The notes: generated by a model not told the origin, from the sequence alone. Positions 1 through 7,474 are shown, counted from the first letter of the stretch. The stretch: DNA of 15,337 bases from Verrucomicrobiota bacterium (GCA_003219495.1 QHOZ01000198.1:1-15337); one strand, 5' to 3'. Translations and numbers: made by a program.

Positions 1-880
1 TGTTGCCGAACACCATTGTTTGCACGTTCACGGCTGTGCCCCAATCGTGCGGGATCCCATATTTCCGGCGATAAACGATCGCGCGATCGTTCATCCACGA
101 ACCGAACACGGCGCCAATCGATCCCCACATTTGTTCGTGCGGGTCTTGAGGGAACGATTTGCCGGTGCGCTCTTTGATCAATTTCTTGAAGCGCTTCACG
201 AGCTCCTTCAGGTCTTCGACCTTCAGCTTCACGTCGGGGAAATCGTGTTTGCCGTAACGCTTGTCCTTCAAATGCTCAATCGCGGCCTCGAAGGGGTCGT
301 GATCCTCGCCCGCGCGTTTCTGAACACCCATCACGACGTCGCCATACATTTGGAGAAAGCGGCGATACGAATCCCAGGCGAAGCGCGGGTTCTTCGTTTT
401 CCTGGCGACGATCTCGACGACCTCATCATTCATTCCGAGATTCAGGATCGTGTCCATCATTCCCGGCATCGAATCGCGCGCGCCTGAACGGACCGACAAC
501 AGCAGTGGATCATTTTTGTCGCCAAGTTTTTTGCCGACCGACCTTTCCACTTTCGCGAGCGCCGCTTCGACTTCCGCTTTCAATTGCGGCGGGTAGCTCC
601 GGTCGTGCGCGTAGAAGTAACTGCACACTTCGGTCGTGATGGTGAATCCGGGCGGAACAGGCAGATCGATGCGCGTCATCTCGGCGAGGTTCGCGCCTTT
701 CCCGCCAAGCAACGGCTTCATTTTTCCGGTGCCGTCCGCGTGACCGTCACCGAAATAATAAACGTATTTCAGTTTGCCCGATTTTTTGGGCGCGCTTGCG
801 CCGTTCGACGATGTCGATTTTGCGCGCGGCTTACGATTGTTTCGTGATGTGAGCGTGAGCGATTTGCGTTTTGTGGCCAT
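1..880 (-). CDS. ppdK: Pyruvate, phosphate dikinase, N-terminal part (cut by window edge)
   Basis: The first 293 residues of PpdK, which interconverts pyruvate, ATP and phosphate with phosphoenolpyruvate, AMP and pyrophosphate in the cytoplasm. Visible are the N-terminal nucleotide-binding region with [10 protein letters not shown] (residues 59-68), [14 protein letters not shown] (131-144) and, close to the edge, [15 protein letters not shown]. The catalytic His domain and the PEP-binding domain lie outside the window. The ATG at 880 is the only Met before the conserved KYVYYFGDG, so it leaves an unusual leader of about 36 residues rich in Lys, Arg, Ser and Ala, containing KSTS at 21-24; family members usually start only a few residues before that motif. 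A GGGG stretch about 7 bases upstream may help initiation. A promoter-like pair lies at 907-936. The family call is very secure; the role of the leader is unknown. Confidence 0.96.
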   Translation of the reverse strand, partial: MATKRKSLTLTSRNNRKPRAKSTSSNGASAPKKSGKLKYVYYFGDGHADGTGKMKPLLGGKGANLAEMTRIDLPVPPGFTITTEVCSYFYAHDRSYPPQLKAEVEAALAKVERSVGKKLGDKNDPLLLSVRSGARDSMPGMMDTILNLGMNDEVVEIVARKTKNPRFAWDSYRRFLQMYGDVVMGVQKRAGEDHDPFEAAIEHLKDKRYGKHDFPDVKLKVEDLKELVKRFKKLIKERTGKSFPQDPHEQMWGSIGAVFGSWMNDRAIVYRRKYGIPHDWGTAVNVQTMVFGN

Positions 881-906
881 GAAATTCCCCAATTGACGAA
901 CTGGCC

Positions 907-936
907 AACGTAATTCCGCGCGGTTGCGCGTGTCAA
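907..936 (-). promoter_or_regulatory. Candidate sigma70-type promoter for ppdK
   Basis: On the minus strand a perfect TTGACA (931-936) is followed after 18 bases by TACGTT (907-912), which matches the -10 consensus at only three of six positions. It lies 27 bases upstream of the ppdK start codon, in the only gap between ppdK and the PUR gene. The -35 is strong and the -10 weak, so this is a suggestion only. Confidence 0.35.
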
Positions 937-956
937 CGGACGGACTGGTGACTGAT

Positions 957-1169
957 TTAAGCTGGCGTGGTCCGCTCGGCGTGATCGATCACGTCATCGA
1001 TCGCAGCAGTGAATTCCTCCACGCCCGTGCTCGGCACGATGATCGTGTTGCGACGACCGTGCGCTTCCTCCGTGATGCGGAGGAATTTGCCGCGGTCGTT
1101 CTCGCGGAACTCTACGTGGAAATGCTTGCGTTCGATTTGCAGCTCCCTGGCCTCTATGAGGTTATCCAT
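957..1169 (-). CDS. PUR-family (DUF3276-like) nucleic-acid-binding protein
   Basis: A 70-residue protein resembling the bacterial PUR-alpha-like single-domain family (DUF3276; relatives include the Borrelia regulator BpuR), which binds single-stranded DNA and RNA. The recognisable stretch is [20 protein letters not shown] followed by [14 protein letters not shown] and [11 protein letters not shown], the usual beta-strand block and closing helix. I chose the ATG at 1169; a TTG at 1181 would add four residues. It lies between rnr (116 bases upstream) and ppdK, all on the minus strand, so the three may be co-transcribed. At about 70 residues it is a short, single-repeat member. The target is not predictable from sequence. 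The family call is made from remembered motifs, not a search. Confidence 0.8.
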   Translation of the reverse strand: MDNLIEARELQIERKHFHVEFRENDRGKFLRITEEAHGRRNTIIVPSTGVEEFTAAIDDVIDHAERTTPA

Positions 1170-1285
1170 CTGTTTGAGCAAAAACGGCGGAGTTTAGGCC
1201 AGCGAACCGCCAAAAGGGAAGCAGAATTTTCTCAGCAAATCGAGTCGGCGACGGACTGGTTGTTAACAACTCTCGCCGAAGCGAA

Positions 1286-3196
1286 TCACCGTTTCCGCGA
1301 ACGCTTTTGCGGCTTTAGGTCTGCAATCGCGAAGTCGATCTGCTGCTTGAACGTGTCCACTCGCGCGACGAAGACCTTGATTTGATCGCCGACTTTGTAG
1401 CGCTTGTTCGTTCGACGACCAATGAGTCGCCGTTGCGCCGCATCGAAGCGATAAAAGTCGTCTTCGAGCGTTGAAACATGCACAACTCCGGTGACGAGCG
1501 CGTCCGGCAGCTCGACGAGGAGGCCGAAATTCCGGACGTCCATGATCGCGGCCCTGAACACCTGCGGCTTTCGTTCATCGAGCTGTTGTTGGAAGAATTG
1601 CAGCTTTTTGAGGCGAACCGATTCGATCTCTGCGTCGGCGGCATTTCGCTCCGTGTCGGAAATGTGTTTGGCCATCGCTTCGATTTGTCCGATGTCGATC
1701 TTCGATCGCCGCGACGAATTCAATTCAGCGAGAGTGCGATGCACAATCAAATCGGCATAACGTCGAATCGGACTCGTGAAGTGCAGGTAGTTCGCTTTTG
1801 CCAGTCCGTAATGCCCGAGCGGCTGCGCCGCGTAACGCGCGCGCTTCAAACTTTTCAGCAAACCGATCTTCAGCGCTTGTTCCTCCGGTTTGCCGCGAAT
1901 GGAGGCCAGAAAGCGTTGCACTTCTTTGCGCTGCGATAAATCGCCGACGCGATAGCCGAAACTCAAAATGAATTCTCGATATTCGCCGAGTTTTTCCGGA
2001 TCGGGATCCTCATGGACGCGATAAACTGTCGGAATCGAGCGATGCCGCAGCTCGCGCGCGACCGCTTCGTTGGCTGCGAGCATGAATTCTTCGATCAGTT
2101 GATGCGATTCGTCATTCTCCACGCGCTCGAGCCGTGTCGGTTTGCCGTTTTGATCGACATAAACTTTCACTTCGGGAAAATCGAGATCGAGCGAGCCATG
2201 CTCGAATCGTTTCCGCCGCAGCAACGACGCGAGCTCCCATGCCGCGTGTAATCGACGGCCGAGCTCGTCCCCAGGCTTCGACTTTAAATCGAATTCGATG
2301 AACGCTGAAAACGTCAGCCGGTCGACGTCGGGATTTAAGCTGCAAACGCCGTTGCTCAATCGCTCGGGCAACATTGGAATGACGCGGTCCGGCAAATAAA
2401 CGCTGTTGCCGCGCCGCTTTGCTTCGCGATCGAGCGCGCTTCCCGGCGTTACGTAGGCGGAAACGTCTGCGATGTGCACGCCGAGCCGCCAGGAGCCGCC
2501 GTTGTCGATCTTCTCAACGTTGATCGCATCGTCGAAATCGCGCGCGTCGTCCGGATCGATTGTGACAATGAATTCCTTCCGTAGATCTTCGCGGCCTGCG
2601 ATCATTCGCTCCTCGACCGATGTTGGAATTCGGTTCGCTTCGTCGACAACGGCTTTCGGAAACTCGGTCGGCAAACCGTATTTTCGGATAATCGACAACA
2701 TGTCGATCCCCGGCGCGCCGGCGCGACCGAGCACTTCGACGATTTCGCCTTCCGGATTTACATGGCGCGATTGCCAATCTTCCAAACGGACGACGACTTT
2801 GTCGCCGACTGTCGCGGCGGTCTGTGACCGTCGATCTTGCAAATTAACGTAAACGTTGTGAACGATTCGCGGATCGTCCGGCACCACGTAATAAAAATTC
2901 TTTGAATGCTGAAGCGTGCCGACAATGCTGTCGCGCGCGCGCTCGAGGATTCGAATGACGCGGCCTTCCTGTCGATGGCCGTCCTTTGCGCGGCGCTGCG
3001 GAATGTCGCGGCTGATTCGCACAACAACCCGGTCGCCGTTCATCGCCGTTCCAGTGTTTTCCGCGGCAACAAAAACATCCGCCTCGCCCGATTTTTCTGG
3101 AATCAGGAATCCGAAGCCTGCTTGATGGGATTTCGCCGCCGTGCTCGAGCTCGCGCAAAGTTGTCCGGACGCTGACGCGGTCCCGTCCCTTCGCAT
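1286..3196 (-). CDS. rnr: Ribonuclease R, main reading frame (5' end frame-disrupted)
   Basis: RNase R, a processive 3'-to-5' exoribonuclease for structured RNA. The frame holds a cold-shock-like OB region from GFGFLIPEKSGEADVFV (about residues 27-43), the RNB catalytic domain with VTIDPDDARDFDDAIN (211-226; Asp214, 220, 222, 223 match the metal-binding aspartates), HIADVSAYV (241-249), HFTSPIRRYADLIVHR (472-487), and a C-terminal S1 domain (about 547-627) with a basic tail. The first 22 or so residues from the ATG at 3196 are an out-of-frame reading of the true N-terminal helix-turn-helix, which is intact in another frame from the ATG at 3296. A second oddity is at residues 303-309: the family normally has about 30 more residues between the strand ending EFD and PGDELGRRLH. 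The nuclease core is otherwise complete, so an active protein from 3196 is possible. Confidence 0.93.
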   Translation of the reverse strand: MRRDGTASASGQLCASSSTAAKSHQAGFGFLIPEKSGEADVFVAAENTGTAMNGDRVVVRISRDIPQRRAKDGHRQEGRVIRILERARDSIVGTLQHSKNFYYVVPDDPRIVHNVYVNLQDRRSQTAATVGDKVVVRLEDWQSRHVNPEGEIVEVLGRAGAPGIDMLSIIRKYGLPTEFPKAVVDEANRIPTSVEERMIAGREDLRKEFIVTIDPDDARDFDDAINVEKIDNGGSWRLGVHIADVSAYVTPGSALDREAKRRGNSVYLPDRVIPMLPERLSNGVCSLNPDVDRLTFSAFIEFDLKSKPGDELGRRLHAAWELASLLRRKRFEHGSLDLDFPEVKVYVDQNGKPTRLERVENDESHQLIEEFMLAANEAVARELRHRSIPTVYRVHEDPDPEKLGEYREFILSFGYRVGDLSQRKEVQRFLASIRGKPEEQALKIGLLKSLKRARYAAQPLGHYGLAKANYLHFTSPIRRYADLIVHRTLAELNSSRRSKIDIGQIEAMAKHISDTERNAADAEIESVRLKKLQFFQQQLDERKPQVFRAAIMDVRNFGLLVELPDALVTGVVHVSTLEDDFYRFDAAQRRLIGRRTNKRYKVGDQIKVFVARVDTFKQQIDFAIADLKPQKRSRKR

Positions 3197-3296
3197 GAAG
3201 CGCCTGCGCGATCTCGTCCCGGTCGCGCGGCCGGTAATCAGGCGCGCGCAACAAGGTGAGTATCTTGTCTCGAATTGTAGGTCCGTCTTTGCTCAT
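3129..3296 (-). pseudogene. rnr: Displaced N-terminal winged-helix segment of rnr (frameshifted)
   Basis: From the ATG at 3296 a different frame encodes 56 residues (MSKDGPTIRDKILTLLRAPD, then DEIAQALHAKG and VSVRTTLRELEHGGEI) that match the N-terminal winged-helix domain of RNase R. After GEI the family normally continues with a basic wing and about 20-25 further residues before the GFGF motif. Here the GFGF motif follows almost at once, but in the other frame. The junction is near 3129-3135. The simplest reading is a small deletion that also broke the frame, either genuine or an assembly error. The start codon is well placed and there is no other candidate gene on this strand, so this segment belongs to rnr. 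Confidence 0.8.
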
Positions 3297-3317
3297 GCTC
3301 GCGAAACCATACTGAGG

Positions 3318-3328
3318 GATGTCGATCT
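3318..3328 (-). repeat. Intergenic copy of the AAGATCGACATC motif
   Basis: AGATCGACATC on the minus strand, in the 36-base gap between the divergent rnr (start 3296) and PEBP-like gene (start 3333). Eleven of the twelve motif bases are present. The function is unknown. Confidence 0.5.
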
Positions 3329-3332
3329 AACG

Positions 3333-3851
3333 ATGAAAAGAATTATTGCCGTCGGATGTGTGTTCGCAGCCGCGGGCGTAGTCGCGTTTGCCGCAGGAGG
3401 AGGAAAAATGAAAATCAGCAGCCCGGCGTTTTCGGAAGGCGGCGCGATTCCCGACAAATTCAGCAAGAATGGCAACAACGTGAATCCGGAATTGCGAATT
3501 TTCGGCACGCCGGTGGATGCGAAGAGTCTCGCCTTGATCGTGGACGATCCGGACGCGCCGGTCGGTTTGTTCACGCATTGGCTGGTTTGGAACATCGATC
3601 CAAAGACGAGCCAGATTTCGGAGGGCAGCGTGCCAAAAGGCGGCCTGCAGGGCAAAAATGATTACGGCGATCTTGGATATGGCGGGCCGCAACCGCCATC
3701 GGGAACGCACCGATATTATTTCAAGATTTTTGCGCTCAACAAAACGCTCGACCTGAAAGCGGGCGCCAAACGCAAGGAGCTCGATGCTCAACTCAGCGGC
3801 GGCCAGGTTATCGCGAAGGGCGAGTTGATGGGCAAGTATTCAAAGAAGTAA
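3333..3851 (+). CDS. Secreted PEBP / YbhB-YbcL (Raf kinase inhibitor-like) protein
   Basis: A 172-residue phosphatidylethanolamine-binding-protein-family member, related to E. coli YbhB and YbcL. Residues 1-20 form a signal peptide: MKR, a hydrophobic run, then AFAAGGG with probable cleavage after Ala20 or Ala21, so it is likely periplasmic. Family motifs are SPAFSEGGAIPDKFSKNG (30-47), DDPDAP (71-76), THWLVWNI (81-88) and GTHRYYFKIFAL (124-135), which build the ligand pocket. The open frame extends upstream to 3141, but that part only mirrors rnr; the ATG at 3333 is chosen because the signal peptide begins there. No clear Shine-Dalgarno is present. It is followed after 48 bases by folP. The ligand and biological role are not known; bacterial members remain poorly characterised. 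Confidence 0.92.
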   Translation: MKRIIAVGCVFAAAGVVAFAAGGGKMKISSPAFSEGGAIPDKFSKNGNNVNPELRIFGTPVDAKSLALIVDDPDAPVGLFTHWLVWNIDPKTSQISEGSVPKGGLQGKNDYGDLGYGGPQPPSGTHRYYFKIFALNKTLDLKAGAKRKELDAQLSGGQVIAKGELMGKYSKK

Positions 3852-3899
3852 TCGTCGCGGGCAGTTCGAATAAAGCGTGCGTCGTGTTAGTCTGATTTA

Positions 3900-4742
3900 A
3901 TGACGGCACGACTTTGGAAAATCGGCGACGCCGTTGTCGATCTTTCCAAACGGGCGATGATCATGGGCGTGCTCAACGTCACGCCGGATTCATTCTCCGA
4001 TGGCGGCAAATTTTTCACCGCCGATGCAGCAGTCGAGCACGGGATTCTTATGGCGACCGAAGGTGCGGACATTATCGACGTGGGTGGCGAATCAACGCGG
4101 CCAGGCGCGGAACCTGTTTCGGTCGATGAAGAATTGAAACGCGTGGTCCCCGTGGTCGAAAAACTCCGTGCGAAGATCGACATCACGATCTCGATCGACA
4201 CTTCGAAGTCGGACGTTGCGGAAGCCGCCTTGGATGCAGGCGCCGCAATTATCAACGATGTGACCGCGGGACGAGGCGACGACCAAATGTTGCCGCTTGT
4301 CGCAACGCGCAGGGCCGCGTTGGTGTTAATGCACATGCAAGGTGAGCCGCGCACGATGCAGAAAAATCCCCACTACGATGACGTCATTCGAGAAGTGGGT
4401 GATTTTTTTAGACAACAATATGACCGCGCAATAGAGTGCGGCGTTGATCCCATGGCGCTTGCGTTCGATCCTGGAATCGGTTTCGGCAAAACGCTGGAGC
4501 ACAATTTGTCGCTGCTAAAGAATCTCAATCAGTTACGCGTCGATGACCGACCGCTCGCGGTCGGCGTTTCGCGCAAATCGTTTTTAGGAAAACTTCTGGG
4601 CTCAAAGGAAATGGCGGACCGCGTCGGGCCGACCGCGGCGATGACCTCGTTGTTGCGCGCGCATGGCGCTGACGTGATTCGCGTGCATGACGTGAAAGAA
4701 AATGTCGCGGCGTTGCGAATGAGTGAGGAGATGCTGCGATGA
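3900..4742 (+). CDS. folP: Dihydropteroate synthase
   Basis: DHPS joins 7,8-dihydropterin pyrophosphate with p-aminobenzoate in folate synthesis; it is the target of sulfonamides. The 280-residue length is normal. The full motif set is present: MGVLNVTPDSFSDGG (22-36), DVGGESTRPGA (60-70), SIDTSK (98-103), IINDVTAG (117-124), LMHMQGEPRTMQ (143-154), DPGIGFGKTLEHN (190-202), GVSRKSFLG (222-230) and the terminal RVHDV (261-265). The ATG at 3900 directly follows a TTTA stretch with no obvious Shine-Dalgarno. The stop overlaps the cdaA start in an ATGA arrangement (4739-4742), implying translational coupling. It supplies the folate pool that GcvT uses. Confidence 0.98.
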   Translation: MTARLWKIGDAVVDLSKRAMIMGVLNVTPDSFSDGGKFFTADAAVEHGILMATEGADIIDVGGESTRPGAEPVSVDEELKRVVPVVEKLRAKIDITISIDTSKSDVAEAALDAGAAIINDVTAGRGDDQMLPLVATRRAALVLMHMQGEPRTMQKNPHYDDVIREVGDFFRQQYDRAIECGVDPMALAFDPGIGFGKTLEHNLSLLKNLNQLRVDDRPLAVGVSRKSFLGKLLGSKEMADRVGPTAAMTSLLRAHGADVIRVHDVKENVAALRMSEEMLR

Positions 4743-5614
4743 TGCAGGAAGTTGTTCAGCTCTGGTTTCGAAGTTGGCGCAGCATGCTCGAGATCATTTT
4801 TCTGAGCGTCGGAATCTATTACGGATATGTCTACTTTCGCGGGACGCGCGGCGCCAAAGTGCTGACCGGCCTCGCAATTGTCTTCTTAACCCTGACGCTG
4901 ATCTCGACCTTGCTGAACCTCGTGGTCATCGGCTGGTTAGTCCGAAGCTTCTCCGTGTTTCTCGCCATCGCGCTGGTTGTTATTTTCCAACCGGAGCTGC
5001 GTCGTGGCCTCGCTGAGCTCGGCGGTCACCCGATTTTCTCGCTGACGAGTGAGAAACGCGAGACGGTGCACGATTTGGCGGAAGCGGTCACGCAACTCGC
5101 GAACAAACAGTTCGGCGCGCTGCTGGCGATTGAGCGCGACACTTCAATTCGCGTTTACGAAGAAACTGGCGTGACCTTGGGCTCGGATTTTTCCGTTGAG
5201 CTGATCCTGAGCATTTTTCATCCAAAAGCGGCGTTGCACGATGGCGGCGTGATTATCCGAAACGGTCGAATCGCCGCAGCCGCCTGCATTTTTCCCGTGA
5301 GCCAACGCGAGACTTTGGATCGCAGTCTCGGCTTACGTCACCGCGCCGCGCTCGGCATCACGGAGGAATCGGACGCAGTGGCGATAGTTGTTTCCGAGGA
5401 GACGGGCGGGATTTCTATTTGCCATCGTCGGCGAATTGAGCGCAATTTTACTCCGGAAACATTCCGACAAAGAATCGGCGAAATTTTATTGCACGGACGT
5501 TATGAAGAAAATCCTCCTGAGGAATTGGCGCGCGAAGTTGATCTCACTGTTGCTCGCGACAACCCTCTGGTACCTCATCAAGAAGAACGTGGCCACGACT
5601 CCATCGCCGTCTGA
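4739..5614 (+). CDS. cdaA: Diadenylate cyclase CdaA (c-di-AMP synthase)
   Basis: A membrane-anchored DAC-domain enzyme that makes cyclic di-AMP from two ATP, a signal for turgor, potassium transport and wall homeostasis. There are three predicted transmembrane helices (about residues 18-33, 42-65, 67-84) followed by FQPELRRGL. The cyclase domain holds AALHDGGVIIRNGRIAAAAC (164-183), where the usual DGA reads DGG (168-170), then RHRAALGITEESDA (200-213) and AIVVSEETGGIS (215-226). The ATG at 4739 overlaps the folP stop by four bases; a second ATG at 4742 is equally possible. The last 38 or so residues are read over the 49-codon YbbR-like gene in another frame and look like low-information tail. 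CdaA is usually followed by its YbbR/CdaR regulator, which fits the next gene. Confidence 0.95.
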   Translation: MMQEVVQLWFRSWRSMLEIIFLSVGIYYGYVYFRGTRGAKVLTGLAIVFLTLTLISTLLNLVVIGWLVRSFSVFLAIALVVIFQPELRRGLAELGGHPIFSLTSEKRETVHDLAEAVTQLANKQFGALLAIERDTSIRVYEETGVTLGSDFSVELILSIFHPKAALHDGGVIIRNGRIAAAACIFPVSQRETLDRSLGLRHRAALGITEESDAVAIVVSEETGGISICHRRRIERNFTPETFRQRIGEILLHGRYEENPPEELAREVDLTVARDNPLVPHQEERGHDSIAV

Positions 5615-5651
5615 AGCGGTGTCGCCCACGCCAACTGCTCAAAAACGCTAG
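5502..5651 (+). CDS. Short YbbR/CdaR-like membrane protein (stub without YbbR repeats)
   Basis: A 49-residue protein: basic start MKKILLRNWRAK, one strong transmembrane helix LISLLLATTLWYLIKKNV, then a Thr/Pro/Ser-rich tail to QKR. The N-terminus matches the start of YbbR/CdaR proteins, which sit beside and regulate CdaA, but the extracytoplasmic YbbR repeats are missing. It begins inside cdaA in a different frame and overlaps it by 113 bases. The frame is open from 5388, but the Met at 5502 is where the YbbR-like part begins. The stop TAG shares the palindrome CTAG with the stop of the opposing sprT-like gene. Inference: a small CdaA partner kept only as a membrane anchor. It could instead be the remnant of a longer cdaR. 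Confidence 0.65.
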   Translation: MKKILLRNWRAKLISLLLATTLWYLIKKNVATTPSPSEAVSPTPTAQKR

Positions 5652-6100
5652 CGCAAAAAGCGCGCGAGATTTCGCTCTTCCCAACGGCGCGCACGGCGAT
5701 AATTGCGGAACGCACGCTCGCGCCGATTGAATTCCTCCGTGTGCACACGGCGACGTCCGCCGCGCAACGGTTCATCGGGCACGACCGAGTGCAGCATTTC
5801 GTGATAGAGGATGTATTTCAAATACCAGCGCGGAACGAACGCCTGGTCCAGCAATGGATGAATCCGAATCACCTGATCTTCTTCCTGAATTGTTCCGAAA
5901 ATGAAATGATCTTTCGGCGGTTGTTTTCGGCGCCGGCCCCATTCCACTTTGTAATCCCGCAGTCTTCCCCGGAAATATCGCCGATTAACTTCTGCGAAGA
6001 GCTTACCGAGATCGAAATGTTCGCCCTCCTGACGAAGATTTAATTGCTGCTGCATCGGCAGCCGGCGATACGCCATTTTTCGTTTTGTCTTCTTCGCCAT
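5648..6100 (-). CDS. SprT-like zinc metallopeptidase
   Basis: A 150-residue SprT-like domain protein. The zinc site is YHEMLHSVVP with His100, Glu101 and His104, and a likely third ligand His120 in RRRVHTEEFNRRE. The earlier block LGKLFAEVNRRYFRGRL (31-47) is the usual SprT opening helix. Eukaryotic relatives (SPRTN) degrade DNA-protein crosslinks; bacterial SprT-like roles are poorly known. The N-terminus is very basic (MAKKTKRK). The ATG at 6100 is preferred over one at 6127 because it follows a purine-rich AAGGGGGG with a seven-base spacer, one of very few good Shine-Dalgarno sequences in the window. Converges with the YbbR-like gene, sharing the CTAG stop palindrome. Confidence 0.88.
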   Translation of the reverse strand: MAKKTKRKMAYRRLPMQQQLNLRQEGEHFDLGKLFAEVNRRYFRGRLRDYKVEWGRRRKQPPKDHFIFGTIQEEDQVIRIHPLLDQAFVPRWYLKYILYHEMLHSVVPDEPLRGGRRRVHTEEFNRRERAFRNYRRARRWEERNLARFLR

Positions 6101-6107
6101 GATCAAA

Positions 6108-6115
6108 CCCCCCTT
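6108..6115 (-). promoter_or_regulatory. Ribosome binding site of the sprT-like gene
   Basis: AAGGGGGG on the minus strand, seven bases before the ATG at 6100. It decides the start against the upstream in-frame ATG at 6127. Most other genes here have no comparable site. Confidence 0.6.
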
Positions 6116-6349
6116 GAAGGAATTCAATTTTAGGTGGCTTCAAAGAAGTCGACAAGGAAAGCGCCGCTTTTTTTCAATAATTCTGACAACACCCTGCGTT
6201 GGAGTCACTTACGGACAAGCGGCCGGTGAGGTCAGCCATCTCATTCCGGCTGAGCGAATTAACTGACTGGGCGCATTTTCGGGCCGCGAGAACGGTCCGC
6301 TGGTTGCGAATCTCGGGCTCTGGGTGTACTGCGAAACTGACCGCGGATT

Positions 6350-6359
6350 AGATCGACAT
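6350..6359 (+). repeat. Motif AGATCGACAT at the rodA start codon
   Basis: AGATCGACAT runs into the rodA start codon: its last two bases are the A and T of ATG (6358-6360). It is at the end of a 257-base gap (6101-6357) that shows no gene, no clear promoter and only a weak hairpin. Confidence 0.45.
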
Positions 6360-7470
6360 GACGCCGTTTCTCCGAAAGCTGCTTGGCCTCAATTGGCTCC
6401 TGCTCATTGTCATGTTGGCCCTCGCCATTTTTGGCGTAATCGCGATCTACAGCGCGACCTATATGCGCGAAGATCCGGTCGCTTCAGAATTCTGGCGCAA
6501 ACAGGCGCAATGGGTCGCGATCGGATTTTTAGCGTTCATGGTCGCGAGTTTGGTGGATTACCACTGGATTCGCTGGGGAGCGCTGCCGCTGTACGTCCTA
6601 GGCATCATCTTTCTCGTGCTCACGAAAATCATCGGCACGAAAGTCTACGGCGCGCGGAGCTGGCTCCATATTGGTCCACTCAATTTTCAGCCGGCACAGC
6701 TCGCAGTCATTGCCGGGATCATGGTGCTCGCGCTCTTCCTCAGCCAATTCAAGCAAATGCATCCGATGCTGCGTCTGCTCATTTGCGGTGCAATCGCTGG
6801 CGCCCCGTGTTTATTGATTTTGCTCCAACCCGATTTGGGCGAAGTGATCATTTGGGTGCCGGTTTTGTTGGCCTTACTTTTCGTCGGCGGCATTCCGGTT
6901 CGCTACCTGATTTGCATTCTCTTGATCTTGTTCGCGATGATTCCGATTACCGCCAATCTCGTGCTCAAGCCGTATCAACAGGCGCGTCTCACTGCGTTCG
7001 CGCATCCAGACATTGACAAACAAGGTGCATCATGGGCGATCAACCAATCGCTCATCGCCATCGGTTCCGGCGGTTGGGCGGGCAAAGGCTTCAAAGCTCC
7101 GAACACGCAAATTGAGTTGGGATTCCTGCCTTCGACCGCGGTCCACAACGATTACATCTTTTCGGCGATCGGCGAGCAATGGGGCTTTGTCGGTGGGATG
7201 TTTCTGATCGGCGCTTTCGCACTCCTTTTATTGACCTGTCTGTTCGTGGCGTTTTTCGCTGGGGATCAATTGGGACTTCTTCTTGTCATGGGTATTACCG
7301 CGCTGATTTTCACCGGCATATTCCAAAACGTTGGCATGACGATCGCGCTTTTGCCGATCACCGGTGTGCCATTGCCACTGATCAGCTACAGCGGTTCTTT
7401 TGCGTTGATGATCATGTTCGCGCTGGGCGTCGTGAACAGCGTCTGGGTTCATCGCCACGAGATCGCGTAG
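6358..7470 (+). CDS. rodA: SEDS peptidoglycan glycosyltransferase (RodA/FtsW family)
   Basis: A 370-residue polytopic membrane protein of the SEDS family, which polymerises lipid II into glycan strands with a class B PBP. About ten transmembrane helices are visible, the first at residues 11-31. Family motifs: VYGARSWLHIGPLNFQPAQLA (97-117, interrupted RSWL/QPAQ pattern), LQPDLGEV (156-163, with the conserved Asp159), KPYQQARLTAF (204-214), IAIGSGGWAGKGF (233-245), ELGFLP (253-258), DYIFSAIGEQWGF (265-277) and GMTIALLPITGVPLPLISYS (326-345). The last motif usually ends ISYGG; here it is ISYSG. RodA is preferred over FtsW because of the overall pattern and the lack of division-cluster neighbours. 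The ATG at 6358 has no Shine-Dalgarno and is abutted by the AGATCGACAT motif. No mrdA/PBP2 gene is adjacent. Confidence 0.93.
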   Translation: MTPFLRKLLGLNWLLLIVMLALAIFGVIAIYSATYMREDPVASEFWRKQAQWVAIGFLAFMVASLVDYHWIRWGALPLYVLGIIFLVLTKIIGTKVYGARSWLHIGPLNFQPAQLAVIAGIMVLALFLSQFKQMHPMLRLLICGAIAGAPCLLILLQPDLGEVIIWVPVLLALLFVGGIPVRYLICILLILFAMIPITANLVLKPYQQARLTAFAHPDIDKQGASWAINQSLIAIGSGGWAGKGFKAPNTQIELGFLPSTAVHNDYIFSAIGEQWGFVGGMFLIGAFALLLLTCLFVAFFAGDQLGLLLVMGITALIFTGIFQNVGMTIALLPITGVPLPLISYSGSFALMIMFALGVVNSVWVHRHEIA

Positions 7471-7474
7471 TCGC

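Noticed and set aside
20..487. 155-codon plus-strand frame across ppdK
   Set aside because: It mirrors the clearly coding PpdK on the minus strand and has no recognisable domain.
981..992. Palindrome GTGATCGATCAC
   Set aside because: It lies inside the PUR coding region, encodes part of the conserved DDVIDH helix, and is within chance expectation.
1259..1270. Perfect 12-base palindrome GTTGTTAACAAC just after the rnr stop
   Set aside because: About four perfect 12-base palindromes are expected by chance in a window this size (15337/4096); it has no T-run and no second copy.
6158..6174. Small hairpin AAAGC-GCC-GCTTT followed by a T-run on the plus strand, resembling a terminator
   Set aside because: The stem is only five mostly A-T pairs and there is no plus-strand gene directly upstream of it (the preceding gene is on the minus strand).
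6324..7016. Long 230-codon open frame overlapping the start of rodA in another frame
   Set aside because: It has Arg/His-rich composition without any domain and fully overlaps the unmistakable SEDS protein; it is a shadow frame caused by the GC-rich codon pattern.
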